DNA of 64,000 nt, from the NCBI GenBank assembly GCA_019192545.1, contig JAHCMI010000017.1, positions 62,001 to 126,000 of the forward strand, read 5' to 3'. Below are positions 26,960-35,699 of this stretch, piece by piece. Every line of letters starts with the position of its first letter. Within the stretch, counting starts at the first letter, position 1. The stretch is from Rivularia sp. MS3. Lineage in GTDB: Bacteria > Cyanobacteriota > Cyanobacteriia > Cyanobacteriales > Nostocaceae. Both the position numbers and the translations under genes were made by a program. The notes beneath the pieces are model-generated. The model did no database searches and was not told where the DNA came from. It worked only from the letters and a program-made list of their open reading frames with translations.

Positions 26960-27670
26960 TCATGCTTTTTTAGATTTATGTGAAAAAGGTATGCCTAAAG
27001 ATTGATGAAAATCTTCTTGGACTTTGCGTGTTAAACGACGAGATACTTGACGAACAATTTGATTGAGCAGGCGATCGCCGGTTGTTTGAATTAAGGATTT
27101 AGGCAAACGTTTTATAAAATTTGGAAATTCCACATAAACAGTTAAATACAACTGCCATTCGACTCTGGTTTTCGGGGTTAATTGAGCGGTATTATCTTCG
27201 TTTTCGCTTTCGACTAGCTGTAGGGATGCACGATAATCGACATCGTAACCAGGTGGCTGATAGTCAGGAATAGGTATGGTGCGAATGCGGTAAACACCTT
27301 CTTGAGGTGGCAAGAGTTCTAAACCGATTTTCGGCTCTACGTCATAGTTGAAAGCACCAAAACGACCGATAATGATTTCATAACCGTTTTCTCCTAAAGG
27401 CTTTACTTTCATTGGTTGAGCGCAACGAGAAAACCATTCTGAGTGATTGTTAAGATAATTGGCAACAGTTTCTGCTGGTGCGTATAACTCCATACAGTCG
27501 CTGAAAGTACCGTAAAATTTGGTTTGTTGTTCCAAATCTACTTGTAAATCGACTTCCAGAGGGAAACTTTGGCTTTCAGATATATTTGATATATCAGTTA
27601 TAGTTGATGCCACAGATATAATTTTTTCCCTTTCTTTATCAGATTTACACTCTCGATTGATTGAAACCAT
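26960..27670 (-). CDS. DUF1997 family protein
   Basis: Cyanobacterial and plant DUF1997 protein, 236 residues. After a polar N-terminus of about 45 residues comes a START/polyketide-cyclase-like beta fold: FYGTFSDCMELYAPAETVANYLNNH, WFSRCAQPMKVKPLGENGYEI, the FGAFNYDVEPKIGLELLPP segment and a C-terminal amphipathic helix with many Arg (LLNQIVRQVSRRLTRKVQEDFH). Related proteins are annotated as lipid- or hydrophobic-ligand-binding; no function is established. No signal or membrane helix is seen. It stands alone, opposite in strand to its neighbours. Confidence 0.87.
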   Translation of the reverse strand: MVSINRECKSDKEREKIISVASTITDISNISESQSFPLEVDLQVDLEQQTKFYGTFSDCMELYAPAETVANYLNNHSEWFSRCAQPMKVKPLGENGYEIIIGRFGAFNYDVEPKIGLELLPPQEGVYRIRTIPIPDYQPPGYDVDYRASLQLVESENEDNTAQLTPKTRVEWQLYLTVYVEFPNFIKRLPKSLIQTTGDRLLNQIVRQVSRRLTRKVQEDFHQSLGIPFSHKSKKA

Positions 27671-27849
27671 TAGTGCATTCCTGTATACTTTTAAGTTTAA
27701 TTAAAATAATAATTCCCATCCTAGATGAAATGTTTCGCATCAGTAAGCCAAATTCATTGAAACATTAACAATGCGATCTAAAGTTCACCGAATCTCTACA
27801 ATAGAGAAGAGAGAACAATGATAGATGTTTCCAGTGGTAGAGAATTATC

Positions 27850-28509
27850 ATGAAAGCTTTTGTAGCAGGGGCAACAGGTGAGACGGGCAGACGGATTGTA
27901 CAAGAGTTGATGGCTCGTGAAATTCCGGTTCGTGCATTAGTAAGAGATTTAGATAAAGCTAGGAGTATTTTGCCTGCTGATGTGGACTTAGTGCAAGGTG
28001 ATGTTTTGCAACCACAGTCTTTATCTGCGGCTTTAGGAGACAGCACGGTGCTATTATGTGCAACTGGTGCTGCACCCGGTTTCGATCCTACAGCACCTTA
28101 TAAGGTAGATTACGAAGGTACAAAAAACTTGGTGGATGCTGCAAAAGCAAAAGGTATAGAACATTTTACATTTGTTTCTTCTTTATGTACTTCTAAATTG
28201 TTCCATCCGCTAAATTTATTCTGGTTGATTTTAGTTTGGAAAAAACAAGCTGAGGAATACATTCAAAAAAGCGGTTTAACTTATACAATAGTGCGTCCCG
28301 GTGGATTGAAAAACGAAGACAACAGCAATCCCATTGTTATGCAAAGTGCAGATACACTGTTTGACGGCAGTATTCCCCGTCAAAAGGTAGCCCAAGTTTG
28401 TGTAGAATCACTTTTTGAACCAGCTTCGCGAAATAAAATTGTAGAAATTGTTTCTAAGCAAGAGGCCGCTGCGAAAAGTTTTGCAGAATTATTTGCAGCA
28501 GTAGCTTAA
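27850..28509 (+). CDS. NAD(P)-binding NmrA/atypical SDR protein
   Basis: Atypical short-chain dehydrogenase fold, 219 residues. The N-terminal glycine motif AGATGETGRRIVQEL binds NAD(P); VRALVRDLDKA follows with the Arg that favours NADPH; DVDLVQGDVLQ, LLCATGA, DYEGTKNLVDAAKAKGIEHFTFVSS and TIVRPGGL are typical of the Tic62/Ycf39/HCF173-like group of cyanobacteria and plastids. There is no full YxxxK pair of classical SDRs, so it may sense redox or chaperone proteins rather than catalyse. Its role is not predictable. The ATG at 27850 follows GGTAGAGAATTATC with weak ribosome-binding similarity. Confidence 0.87.
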   Translation: MKAFVAGATGETGRRIVQELMAREIPVRALVRDLDKARSILPADVDLVQGDVLQPQSLSAALGDSTVLLCATGAAPGFDPTAPYKVDYEGTKNLVDAAKAKGIEHFTFVSSLCTSKLFHPLNLFWLILVWKKQAEEYIQKSGLTYTIVRPGGLKNEDNSNPIVMQSADTLFDGSIPRQKVAQVCVESLFEPASRNKIVEIVSKQEAAAKSFAELFAAVA

Positions 28510-28512
28510 AGA

Positions 28513-28556
28513 GGAAGTAGCAAGTAGCGAGTAGCAAGTAGCAAGTAGCAAGTAAG
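28513..28556. repeat. Heptamer tandem repeat (AGTAGCA)
   Basis: About five units of AGTAGCA with one variant (AGTAGCG) follow directly after the stop of the NAD(P)-binding gene. The remainder of the 28510-28817 spacer is AT-rich with a further ACTTGCTACTC inverted copy near 28610, so the region could fold. Confidence 0.75.
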
Positions 28557-28817
28557 TTAATAATTAGTTTTGATTATAGGTTGCTGAACAAAACATTTAA
28601 AAACTTTTACTTGCTACTCTTTACTCACTATTTAAAGAATTTCTATCCTCTCTTCCCCCTCTGTACCCCTCTCACTTTCTTTTCTCCGTCGCTTAAAAAT
28701 AATCATTGCTAGAATTAAACTTATTCGAGAATCCGGTTTAATCAAAATTTTACTTTGCCGGAATAGTTCTATTTATTTTTGTTGTTATCTATTACGTGGC
28801 TATTTTAATTAATATTG

Positions 28818-29510
28818 ATGAGTCAAACTCTTAAAGGTTTTCATTTCAAAGGCATTGAAAAACTTATCGGACCTGTAGCCGCCCTTCTTGCCTTTGTCTG
28901 TATGTTTCAGTGGTATATTCACGGCAGCTTTGAGCCAAATAGCGATCCTGTATTTCAAAAGAGACAGCCACCTCTAATTATGGAGGGAGGAGACCCTTAT
29001 ATACGGGCTTTAATGAGAACTATTTCTGCGAGTGAAGCTAATAGCAAGCGCCCCTATTCAATTTTGTATGGCGGGGAACACGTTAGCGATTTAAGCCGAC
29101 ATCCCGAAAAATGCGTCACAATTCCCATCGGACCAAATAAAGGAAATTGTTCTACAGCTGCGGGAAGATATCAGGTTATTAATACTACTTGGTTTAAAAT
29201 TGCTGAGCGCTATCATCCAGAACAGCCGATGCCGATGATGTTTTGGGCTAACTATAGTTTTGAAGCCCAATATCAAGACCAAGTGGTTCATAGTTGGTTG
29301 AATGATTCTAAGGAATGGGGAGTTAGTATTCCTCAGTTGTTACGGCAAGGAAAAATCAATAAAGTTTTAAAATTACTTTCTCCTACCTGGACAAGTTTGG
29401 GATATGGTATTGAAACTAATTCGGTGAGTAGCAGTTTACCAAGAATCTATAAGAAAGTTTTGCAGGAAGAATTGAACGCGGTGAGTCAAGTAAGAAAAGT
29501 GAAGCAGTAA
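28818..29510 (+). CDS. Lambda-lysozyme-like muramidase, membrane-anchored
   Basis: Protein of 230 residues with an N-terminal membrane helix (LIGPVAALLAFVCMFQWYI, about 16-34) and a domain resembling the phage lambda endolysin/GH104 group. Landmarks are TISASEANSKRPYSILYGGE with the likely catalytic Glu, a Cys pair (EKCVTIPIGPNKGNC), the AAGRYQVINTTWFKIA motif and an SWLNDSKEWG segment. It should cut peptidoglycan glycan strands on the outer side of the plasma membrane. ATG at 28818 is preferred to the TTG before it. No phage genes lie nearby, so it looks like a resident cell-wall enzyme. Confidence 0.82.
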   Translation: MSQTLKGFHFKGIEKLIGPVAALLAFVCMFQWYIHGSFEPNSDPVFQKRQPPLIMEGGDPYIRALMRTISASEANSKRPYSILYGGEHVSDLSRHPEKCVTIPIGPNKGNCSTAAGRYQVINTTWFKIAERYHPEQPMPMMFWANYSFEAQYQDQVVHSWLNDSKEWGVSIPQLLRQGKINKVLKLLSPTWTSLGYGIETNSVSSSLPRIYKKVLQEELNAVSQVRKVKQ

Positions 29511-29514
29511 AAAA

Positions 29515-29665
29515 ATTGTAGGGTGTGTGACGGTTACGATAATTTCACACCTGTGACGAAACGATTTGAAATTACCGTCACGCACCAACAGGTTTATGGT
29601 GCGTGACACCAGAAAGCTTATTACTACGTTGAAAATTAGTTGAAGTGTCACAGCACCCGACGAGA
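29515..29665. repeat. Inverted-repeat element containing 61-bp dispersed repeat copy 2
   Basis: From GTAGGGTGTGTGACGG to AGTGTCACAGCACCC the segment has imperfect inverted ends and an inner GTCACGCACCAACAGGTTTATGGTGCGTGAC hairpin. The part 29598-29658 matches the repeats at 17734 (minus) and 56822. It lies between two convergent genes. Confidence 0.6.
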
Positions 29666-29682
29666 AAATGACATAGTAAACC

Positions 29683-30486
29683 TTAGAAAAAGTCCTGAAT
29701 ATTTCTGACATATACAGAAGTTTGTTCTAAATGAATATTATGAGCAGCATTATCAACTATTTGTAGTTCGCATAAGTGATTAACCGCAATCATTTTTCTA
29801 TTTATTTCGACAAATTTCTTATCGTTTTCTCCTACCAGCAAAAGTATGGGAATTTTGTTTTCCTTTAATTTATCCCATAAAGATGGTTGAATCCCCGTAC
29901 CCATCAATCGCAGGGATTTAGCTAATTTGACAGGATTATTTTGCAAGCGATTTTCTATCATCTGCTCAAAATGCGGATGATTTTTAATGTTACCGAAAAT
30001 CTGCTGATTGTACCAATTATCTAAAAATTTTCTGAAATCATCTCGTTGAATACTTCTTGCTAACTTTCTAGCTATTTGTTCGTCCCGTTTAACTCTTTCT
30101 AATCTTTCTTTATCCGACGCTAAACCAGGTGAAGCCGATTCTAAAATAATTTTATGGAAACGTTGAGGAAATTTTAAGGTTAAATATAAAGCTAATCTTC
30201 CACCCATAGAATATCCAACCAAAAAACACCGTTCAATTTGTAATTCATCTAATAAATTGATTAATGCATCGGCAATTTGCGGCATTTTATAGCAATCATC
30301 ATCTAAAATGTTAGTCTTACCATGTCCGGGAAGGTCGATATTTAAACAATAAAACTCATCTGTTAACAAAGATATCGCTTCATCAAATTCATGAATATTC
30401 CCCATAAAACCGTGTAAAAAAAGAATCAGCGGTTTATCTGGTTTACCACTGAAACAATAATTAAGTATATATTTGTGAAAACTCAT
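29683..30486 (-). CDS. menH: MenH: 2-succinyl-6-hydroxy-2,4-cyclohexadiene-1-carboxylate synthase
   Basis: Alpha/beta hydrolase of phylloquinone (vitamin K1) synthesis, 267 residues. MenH removes pyruvate from the SEPHCHC intermediate to give SHCHC. Visible are the oxyanion strand LILFLHGFMGN, DLPGHGKT, the nucleophile elbow GYSMGGRLALYL (Ser near residue 93), LLLVGENDKKF with the Asp, and the His in VDNAAHNIHLEQ. The SMGGR arrangement, with Arg after the elbow, is typical of MenH. It is the quinone of photosystem I in cyanobacteria. The gene stands alone here; no other men genes are in the window. Confidence 0.85.
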   Translation of the reverse strand: MSFHKYILNYCFSGKPDKPLILFLHGFMGNIHEFDEAISLLTDEFYCLNIDLPGHGKTNILDDDCYKMPQIADALINLLDELQIERCFLVGYSMGGRLALYLTLKFPQRFHKIILESASPGLASDKERLERVKRDEQIARKLARSIQRDDFRKFLDNWYNQQIFGNIKNHPHFEQMIENRLQNNPVKLAKSLRLMGTGIQPSLWDKLKENKIPILLLVGENDKKFVEINRKMIAVNHLCELQIVDNAAHNIHLEQTSVYVRNIQDFF

Positions 30487-30652
30487 TGAAGCTATCTAGT
30501 ACAGTACGGCTTAAATAGCGCACCCCTTTAAAAAGTTTGCAAGCCTTATCACATAACACTTCTGCGGACAATATACAATTAATTTTGCCTAAATACTTAT
30601 AGATACTATTAGGATAGCTGATTTAGCTTAATTTAAAATATTTAATTATTTT

Positions 30653-31024
30653 TTAAGGCAAAAATCTATCTAAAGCTGCTTTTAATTCTTCCATTTCAGC
30701 ATCAATATTGCCATTTTTTGCCGCTCTGGCAACGCACTCCGTTAAGTGTTCGTCTAAAACAATCCGCGCTACTTTATCAATTGCACCTCTAACGGCAGCA
30801 ATCTGCAACAAAACATCAGGACAGGGAGAATTTTGCTGCACCATCGATTTAATTCCTCTAATATGACCTTCTATTCGCGATAGTCGATTAACTATCTTTC
30901 TTAAAGACTCTTCACTGTGAACGTGATCGTGGGTTGAGTGCGTATGATTGTGGTTGTGTTCCGAAATTTTACTATCATTACTGTCACTCAGTATCGGCTC
31001 GTTTTGCTTTGATGTTCCATTCAT
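30653..31024 (-). CDS. CsoR/RcnR-type metal-sensing repressor, InrS-like
   Basis: DUF156 repressor of 123 residues. It forms an all-helical oligomer that leaves DNA on metal binding. The core begins LRKIVNRLSRIEGHIRGIKSMVQ near residue 42. Ligands seen are Cys in QNSPCPDV, and His and Cys in DEHLTECV, the family Cys-His-Cys set. A His-rich N-terminus (HNHNHTHSTHDHVH) ending in a His just before the first helix fits the nickel sensor InrS, which adds an N-terminal His ligand; a copper sensor is the alternative. No metal exporter gene is adjacent. The divergent spacer to the protease gene (31025-31360) shows no clear GC-tract operator. Confidence 0.85.
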   Translation of the reverse strand: MNGTSKQNEPILSDSNDSKISEHNHNHTHSTHDHVHSEESLRKIVNRLSRIEGHIRGIKSMVQQNSPCPDVLLQIAAVRGAIDKVARIVLDEHLTECVARAAKNGNIDAEMEELKAALDRFLP

Positions 31025-31360
31025 GTGGTGTTTTCGGGGTTGAGGCAGTAATTACAATCCTAACGCAAAGAATAAACACTCCGATGGAGTCTTTGTAATC
31101 TCAATACGAGTTGATATAAGGCTTATTAGCTTTCTCAGATAAAAAATACAAACCTAATTTTTGCTAATATCATTAATAAATTGAATCGCAGCTAAAGTTT
31201 GTTTAATGCCCTATCGTTAAGCATTAGAGCTTAAACAAACAAAACTAGAATATGACGGAAAACGTCTAAATTTACGACTATTGAAAGCATAATGTTTTCA
31301 GTAGCTGCACGCAAAAATGTCAAGAAAAACTAACAATCAGGCTGAAAAACGGTCTTAGTA

Positions 31361-32572
31361 ATGAAATTTACAAATTTTCCTAAGTCTATAAGACAACTAA
31401 GTACGCATTTATTAGCAATTATTATGGGAGTTTTGCTTGGTGGCAATACTCTGTTGGTATTACCTTCGCAAGCAGAACCCGCACCGACTGCATTCGTTGA
31501 TTCATCAGAATTTATAGCGCAGAAGCCTTCAAATGCTAATGCCGCGATTGGAAGCAGTAGCTTTGTTACGGCAGCGGTGAATCGAGTTGGTATGGCTGTA
31601 GTTCGTATTGATACAGAACGCACTGTAAGCCGTCGTCTTCCCGAACCTTTTACGGAAGACCCATTTTTTCGGAGATTTTTCGGCGATTTACCTAGAAACT
31701 TGCCTCCAGAAGAATTACGCGGTTTAGGTTCTGGTTTCATTATTGACAAAAGCGGATTGGTTTTAACTAATGCTCATGTAGTTGATAAAGCTGATAAAGT
31801 AACAGTTCGTCTCAAGGATGGCCGTAAATTTGAAGGTAAAGTTCAAGGTGCGGATGAAGTCACTGATTTAGCCGTTGTAAAAATAAATGCTGGTGGCGAT
31901 TTACCAGTTGCAAGCTTGGGTTCATCGAGCAACGTGCAAGTTGGAGACTGGGCGATCGCCGTGGGGAATCCTTTGGGTTTCGATAATACGGTGACTTTGG
32001 GAATTGTCAGTACTTTGAAGCGTCCTAGTTCTCAAGTTGGTATTTCTTCTAAGCGTTTAGAATTTATTCAAACCGATGCAGCCATTAACCCCGGAAATTC
32101 TGGCGGTCCTTTATTAAACGATAGAGGCGAAGTTATCGGTATAAATACGGCTATTCGTGCCGATGCGATGGGTATTGGTTTTGCGATTCCTATTGATAAA
32201 GCCAAGCAAATTAGTAGCGAATTACAGCGTAACGGAAGAGTTGCCCATCCATTTATAGGTATAGCAATGGATGATTTAACCCCCGAACAAGCACGACGCA
32301 TCAACGCTAATCCTAATTCTCCTATTCAAGTACCAGAAGTTAAAGGTATTTTGGTAAGAAGAGTGGTAGCCAATTCTCCAGCAGCGAAGGCAGGTATCCG
32401 TATAGGAGATGTAATTGTAGCAATTGATGGAGAAAGTATTACTAAAGGTGAAGAATTACTGAATATAGTTGAGAACAGCGGTGTAGGTCAAAATTTACAG
32501 TTAAAAGTCCGGAGAGGCACTCGCACTCAGCAAATATCTTTGCGTACCGCTGATATGAAAGATTTTTCTTAG
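31361..32572 (+). CDS. HtrA/Deg-family serine protease with one PDZ domain
   Basis: Periplasmic or thylakoid-lumen protease of the HhoA/HhoB/HtrA group, 403 residues. An N-terminal membrane/signal segment (LLAIIMGVLLGGNTLLVLPSQAEP, about 17-40) precedes a trypsin-like domain with the triad His139 (TNAHVV), Asp169 (DLAVV) and Ser247 (GNSGGPL). A single PDZ domain follows (about 285-390) with KGILVRRVVANSPAAKAGIRIGDVI. It degrades damaged or misfolded exported proteins under stress. One PDZ domain and the length match the cyanobacterial Deg proteins. Which of the paralogues it is cannot be decided. Confidence 0.93.
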   Translation: MKFTNFPKSIRQLSTHLLAIIMGVLLGGNTLLVLPSQAEPAPTAFVDSSEFIAQKPSNANAAIGSSSFVTAAVNRVGMAVVRIDTERTVSRRLPEPFTEDPFFRRFFGDLPRNLPPEELRGLGSGFIIDKSGLVLTNAHVVDKADKVTVRLKDGRKFEGKVQGADEVTDLAVVKINAGGDLPVASLGSSSNVQVGDWAIAVGNPLGFDNTVTLGIVSTLKRPSSQVGISSKRLEFIQTDAAINPGNSGGPLLNDRGEVIGINTAIRADAMGIGFAIPIDKAKQISSELQRNGRVAHPFIGIAMDDLTPEQARRINANPNSPIQVPEVKGILVRRVVANSPAAKAGIRIGDVIVAIDGESITKGEELLNIVENSGVGQNLQLKVRRGTRTQQISLRTADMKDFS

Positions 32573-32636
32573 AAATAGCGAGTAGGGAGTATGGAATAAG
32601 GTTAAAGGTCAAAGGTTAAAGGTTTAATAATAATTT

Positions 32637-32676
32637 TTAACCAACTCCTAACTCCTAACTCCTAACTCCTAACTTT
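32637..32676. repeat. Heptamer tandem repeat (CTCCTAA)
   Basis: Four consecutive CTCCTAA units between convergent genes; preceded by GGTTAAAGGTCAAAGGTTAAAGG, another short-period repeat. Both are typical intergenic filler in filamentous cyanobacteria. Confidence 0.8.
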
Positions 32677-32696
32677 TTCCTTCTCTCCTCATCTTC

Positions 32697-33539
32697 TTAA
32701 CTTCTTCGCATAAAAGGCTTCATGTCTTGTAAAATCACTTCATGGTGGTGTTCTTGTGGATAATGCCCTACATCATTGATTTTAACTATTTGAGCATCGA
32801 GTGCTGAATCTACAAATTTTTCTGCCATTTCTACATTTAACCAAGGGTCATTTTTTCCCCACTGAACCAAAATCGGTTTTTGCCATTCTTTAAATCCAGA
32901 TTCTATTTCTTCCATTGCTGTTTTTAGCTGCAAATTCCGAATAGTTGCTAATAAACTTCTTCCCGTTGCCGAAGCTTTTAAAAATGGTTTGCGATAAATA
33001 TCTAAATCTTTGTCTTTGATAACGTAGCGGCTACCGCCTTCTAGGGTTCTGTCAACTAATAAGGGGTCTTGTGTCATCATTTCTCCGGCCAAAGGTAGAC
33101 CCATTTGTTGAATTTTCCACGGCAATTTAACCGTAGATGAAATTGGCGTGTTGAGTATAATTAAACTGGCTATTTTATCGGGATTGCGTAAAGCGTATTG
33201 CAAGCCGACAGAACCTAAAAAACCTTGAACTACCAAAGAAAAACTTTCGAGTTCCAATGCTTCAACGAAAGCATCTAAAGCTTTTATATATGCTTCGGGA
33301 GTATAAGCAAAATCTCTTTTTTCTGGTTTGGCTGAAAAACCGGAACCAATCCAGTCTGGTGCAATAACTTTGTTACCTTGTTGTGCTAATCCCGGCATGA
33401 TATTTCGCCAACCGTAACTTTGTGAAACTAAACCGTGCAGCATTAGAACTGGTTGTAAATCGCTTCTGCCTACTGGTTCTGTTTGTCGATAAAACCATTC
33501 TAGGGAATCTACTGTTATTTTGTGTTCTGTTATAGACAT
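32697..33539 (-). CDS. Alpha/beta hydrolase-fold protein lacking the nucleophile
   Basis: A 280-residue protein with the fold of haloalkane dehalogenases and epoxide hydrolases: LMLHGLVSQSYGWRNIMP (oxyanion region), APDWIGSGFSAKP, a lid region, VQWGKNDPWLNVEMAEKF with the third Asp position, and DVGHYPQEHHHE with the His. At the nucleophile elbow, where GxSxG or QDWGG is expected, it reads VVQGFLGSVGLQYAL, so Gly replaces the Ser or Asp. I recall this arrangement as conserved in cyanobacterial relatives. It may bind a ligand or use another residue. Start at 33539 (MSITEHKITVDSLEW) is taken from conservation; an open frame extends 20 codons upstream. Confidence 0.85.
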   Translation of the reverse strand: MSITEHKITVDSLEWFYRQTEPVGRSDLQPVLMLHGLVSQSYGWRNIMPGLAQQGNKVIAPDWIGSGFSAKPEKRDFAYTPEAYIKALDAFVEALELESFSLVVQGFLGSVGLQYALRNPDKIASLIILNTPISSTVKLPWKIQQMGLPLAGEMMTQDPLLVDRTLEGGSRYVIKDKDLDIYRKPFLKASATGRSLLATIRNLQLKTAMEEIESGFKEWQKPILVQWGKNDPWLNVEMAEKFVDSALDAQIVKINDVGHYPQEHHHEVILQDMKPFMRRS

Positions 33540-33673
33540 TAACAAAAAGCCTGATGCAAATATTTTTGTTATTAATTCCGAATTAAAATTGGGAATCAAA
33601 AGGGTAGAAATCGTAAAAAATTGACTTCTCCCTTAAATAGCATAGGCTTTTGAGTGCTTTTAACAAAATTAGT

Positions 33674-34102
33674 TTATTTAAGAAGCGTTATACCTAATAG
33701 GAAACCATCTGCTTTCCTTAGAATAACGTAAGCTTTCCTAAAAGTCCTATAAGACCTTGTTTTTCCTGCCCGAAGACGGCGATTCTTGCCTTGAAAAGTA
33801 CCTGAAATTTCTACTAATCGAACTTGAGTTTTAGCAAGTGGATGGTCTTCTGATACAGGTTCTGGTAATTCTTGTAGAGCTTCTTTATAGCTTACTATAC
33901 TAGACTTTATAACTTTTGAGTTAATTGCTTTGAAACGTTTTGTTACTCTGTCTAAAGCTATTTGTACTGCAACTTGCTCACCAATATCACCAGTTGGATT
34001 TAGTGGAAATGGAAGACTTGGTAACAAATCGGTATTTAGAAGAGGTAGTTGCTGTTTTATTTCTTCAGAATTGTGTGCAGAATCTTTAGGGGAACCATTC
34101 AT
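33674..34102 (-). CDS. Unknown 142-residue protein
   Basis: Not recognised. The N-terminal third is polar and Pro/Leu-rich (QQLPLLNTDLLPSLPFPLNP); the rest is a mixed alpha/beta region with EQVAVQIALDRVTKRFKAINSKV, then a basic stretch (QGKNRRLRAGKTRSYRTFRKAYVIL) that could bind nucleic acid or acidic partner. No signal or membrane segment. Its start lies 5 bp after the stop of the upstream gene on the same strand, so the two are almost surely cotranscribed. Confidence 0.7.
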   Translation of the reverse strand: MNGSPKDSAHNSEEIKQQLPLLNTDLLPSLPFPLNPTGDIGEQVAVQIALDRVTKRFKAINSKVIKSSIVSYKEALQELPEPVSEDHPLAKTQVRLVEISGTFQGKNRRLRAGKTRSYRTFRKAYVILRKADGFLLGITLLK

Positions 34103-34107
34103 AATAA

Positions 34108-34881
34108 CTAAGCAGCTTTAAAGAATCGAATAATTTCGCGCACGTGTTCTAAAAATTGCCCGTCGGTAGAAAGTTGAGCGATCGCCTGTTTTGATTCTTG
34201 CGATAAGCGTTGGTGGTCGATTTTGTTGGTTGCTCGCAATTCTTCTATATTTGCTGCAATAGTCGCTAATTCTCTACGAGTTTCTTTTGTATTAGCTTGT
34301 TGCTTTGCTGTTAAAGAGTCAAAATTTTCTGGGTTGAGCTTTTCTTCGATAAGAAACAATTTTTCTTCAATAGTACTGAAACGATTGCGTAATTCTACAA
34401 TATCTTCGCGGGGATATTTTAGCTCTTTGCCAATAGTTGTTAATCTTGCGTATAAATATTCGTAAGCGCTAATAGCTGGACGTAAACCCGTTAATAGTAA
34501 CGCTGCACCGGAACTAATATAACCAACGACGCTGATACCAGTTGCGGCTAAGGCATAAAGACCGATTGTAGATATTATATGTAGAAAAACCGCAACTATT
34601 AAGGAACGTTTTACTAATACTTTGACGTATTTTACTTGTTTCTCATCGACAGGAATTTGCTTTTGAATAGATTGTTCTGCATCGAATAAAGTTTCTTTTG
34701 CTTTGAAATGAACGTTCCAAGGTACGGTAACAATTACCAAAAGCCACCAAAAACTAGCACCACCAATTACCCAGTCTAGAAAGTTGCCAGCAGGAACATT
34801 AAACCATTGCAGTACGCTAAATGATACAAGGGTGACTGCTACTATACTGATAGTGCTACTGATAAATAAATTTAAATACAT
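34108..34881 (-). CDS. Unknown membrane protein with C-terminal coiled coil
   Basis: Not recognised; 257 residues. Four hydrophobic segments: residues 3-25 (LFISSTISIVAVTLVSFSVL), 35-55 (DWVIGGASFWWLLVIVTVPW), 93-115 and 118-140. From about 155 to 245 the protein is charged and heptad-like (EDIVELRNRFSTIEEKLFLIEEKL and later ELATIAANIEELRATNKIDHQRL), which predicts a cytosolic coiled coil. It probably tethers a partner to the membrane, possibly the basic protein encoded 5 bp downstream. No family function is known to me. Confidence 0.75.
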   Translation of the reverse strand: MYLNLFISSTISIVAVTLVSFSVLQWFNVPAGNFLDWVIGGASFWWLLVIVTVPWNVHFKAKETLFDAEQSIQKQIPVDEKQVKYVKVLVKRSLIVAVFLHIISTIGLYALAATGISVVGYISSGAALLLTGLRPAISAYEYLYARLTTIGKELKYPREDIVELRNRFSTIEEKLFLIEEKLNPENFDSLTAKQQANTKETRRELATIAANIEELRATNKIDHQRLSQESKQAIAQLSTDGQFLEHVREIIRFFKAA

Positions 34882-35310
34882 CTAATTTTTTAAACCTTAA
34901 TTACTGAAAGTATTATTTTAATCATGAAGGGGTATAAAAATATTAGAATTGAATCTTGTGATGGTTTGTATATTTACACAAGATTATTTGTATAAAATAG
35001 CTGAAAGTATAGTAATTTTATACAGCTTATAAGTTGTTGTATTGTGATAGTTTTGTAACTAGCATATAGTTCGTAGCATTTTGCAAATAACTGTTAAATA
35101 TCTCAACTTCATAGTTTATTTAAAATATTGCAAAGTATTGATAAAGGTAAATGTAATTACTTCAGAACATTAGACAATTTGGTATGACTAAATAATTGCT
35201 GAGGATATATAATAGCCTTCTACCGACTTCGACCTTCATAAATTAAAAAAATGGGAAATATTCCCATTGATTTTTGGTAAAGCAGATTATTTAAGTATAA
35301 AAAAACCGGT
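34882..35310. other. AT-rich spacer with a hairpin before the KGK gene
   Basis: Mostly featureless AT-rich DNA between divergent genes. At 35250-35268 a perfect 8-bp stem AATGGGAA / TTCCCATT with a three-base loop is followed by GATTTTT, resembling a terminator 42 bp before the KGK gene start. No gene precedes it on that strand for over 400 bp, so it may be an attenuator in the leader. Confidence 0.5.
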
Positions 35311-35604
35311 ATGGAAAAGCAGTTCGAGCGATTGGAACGTAACGAAGTTATATCTATTAGTGCGGAAGATTCTGGAAATTTGGAAATTTCTTCGACTTTT
35401 AAAGTTTTAGAATTGCTAGAAGTTATACAGAAATATATTAGTTTTCAGATGCCAGAAGCATCCTTGTTTGATGAAGGTATTAACTGTGAAATATTAAAGT
35501 TAGGCGCTAGAGGCTGGAAAAAGGGAAAAGTAAGAATTTGTGTTGAATTTTGTGCTGAGGAACCTGAATATCCTTTAGAAGACCTTGCAGAACTACTAGA
35601 GTAA
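35311..35604 (+). CDS. KGK family protein
   Basis: A 97-residue protein of the cyanobacterial KGK family, named for the motif seen here in GARGWKKGKVRICVEF near residue 70. The rest is acidic: an N-terminal LERNEVISISAEDSGNL, a helix LELLEVIQKYISF, and a C-terminal EEPEYPLEDLAELL. It has no signal peptide. The family has many paralogues in filamentous cyanobacteria and no established function. A terminator-like hairpin lies just upstream. Confidence 0.85.
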   Translation: MEKQFERLERNEVISISAEDSGNLEISSTFKVLELLEVIQKYISFQMPEASLFDEGINCEILKLGARGWKKGKVRICVEFCAEEPEYPLEDLAELLE

Positions 35605-35699
35605 ATTTAAGGTTAAAGGTCAAAGGTTATAGGTCAAAACTCAAAGATTAAAAGTCAAATTCATCATTAATAACTGCTAACTTCTAACTGCAATTCATA

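Noticed and set aside
28513-28556. CRISPR array from repeated units
   Set aside because: Units are 7 bp with no spacers; they are heptamer tandem repeats. No cas gene is in the window.
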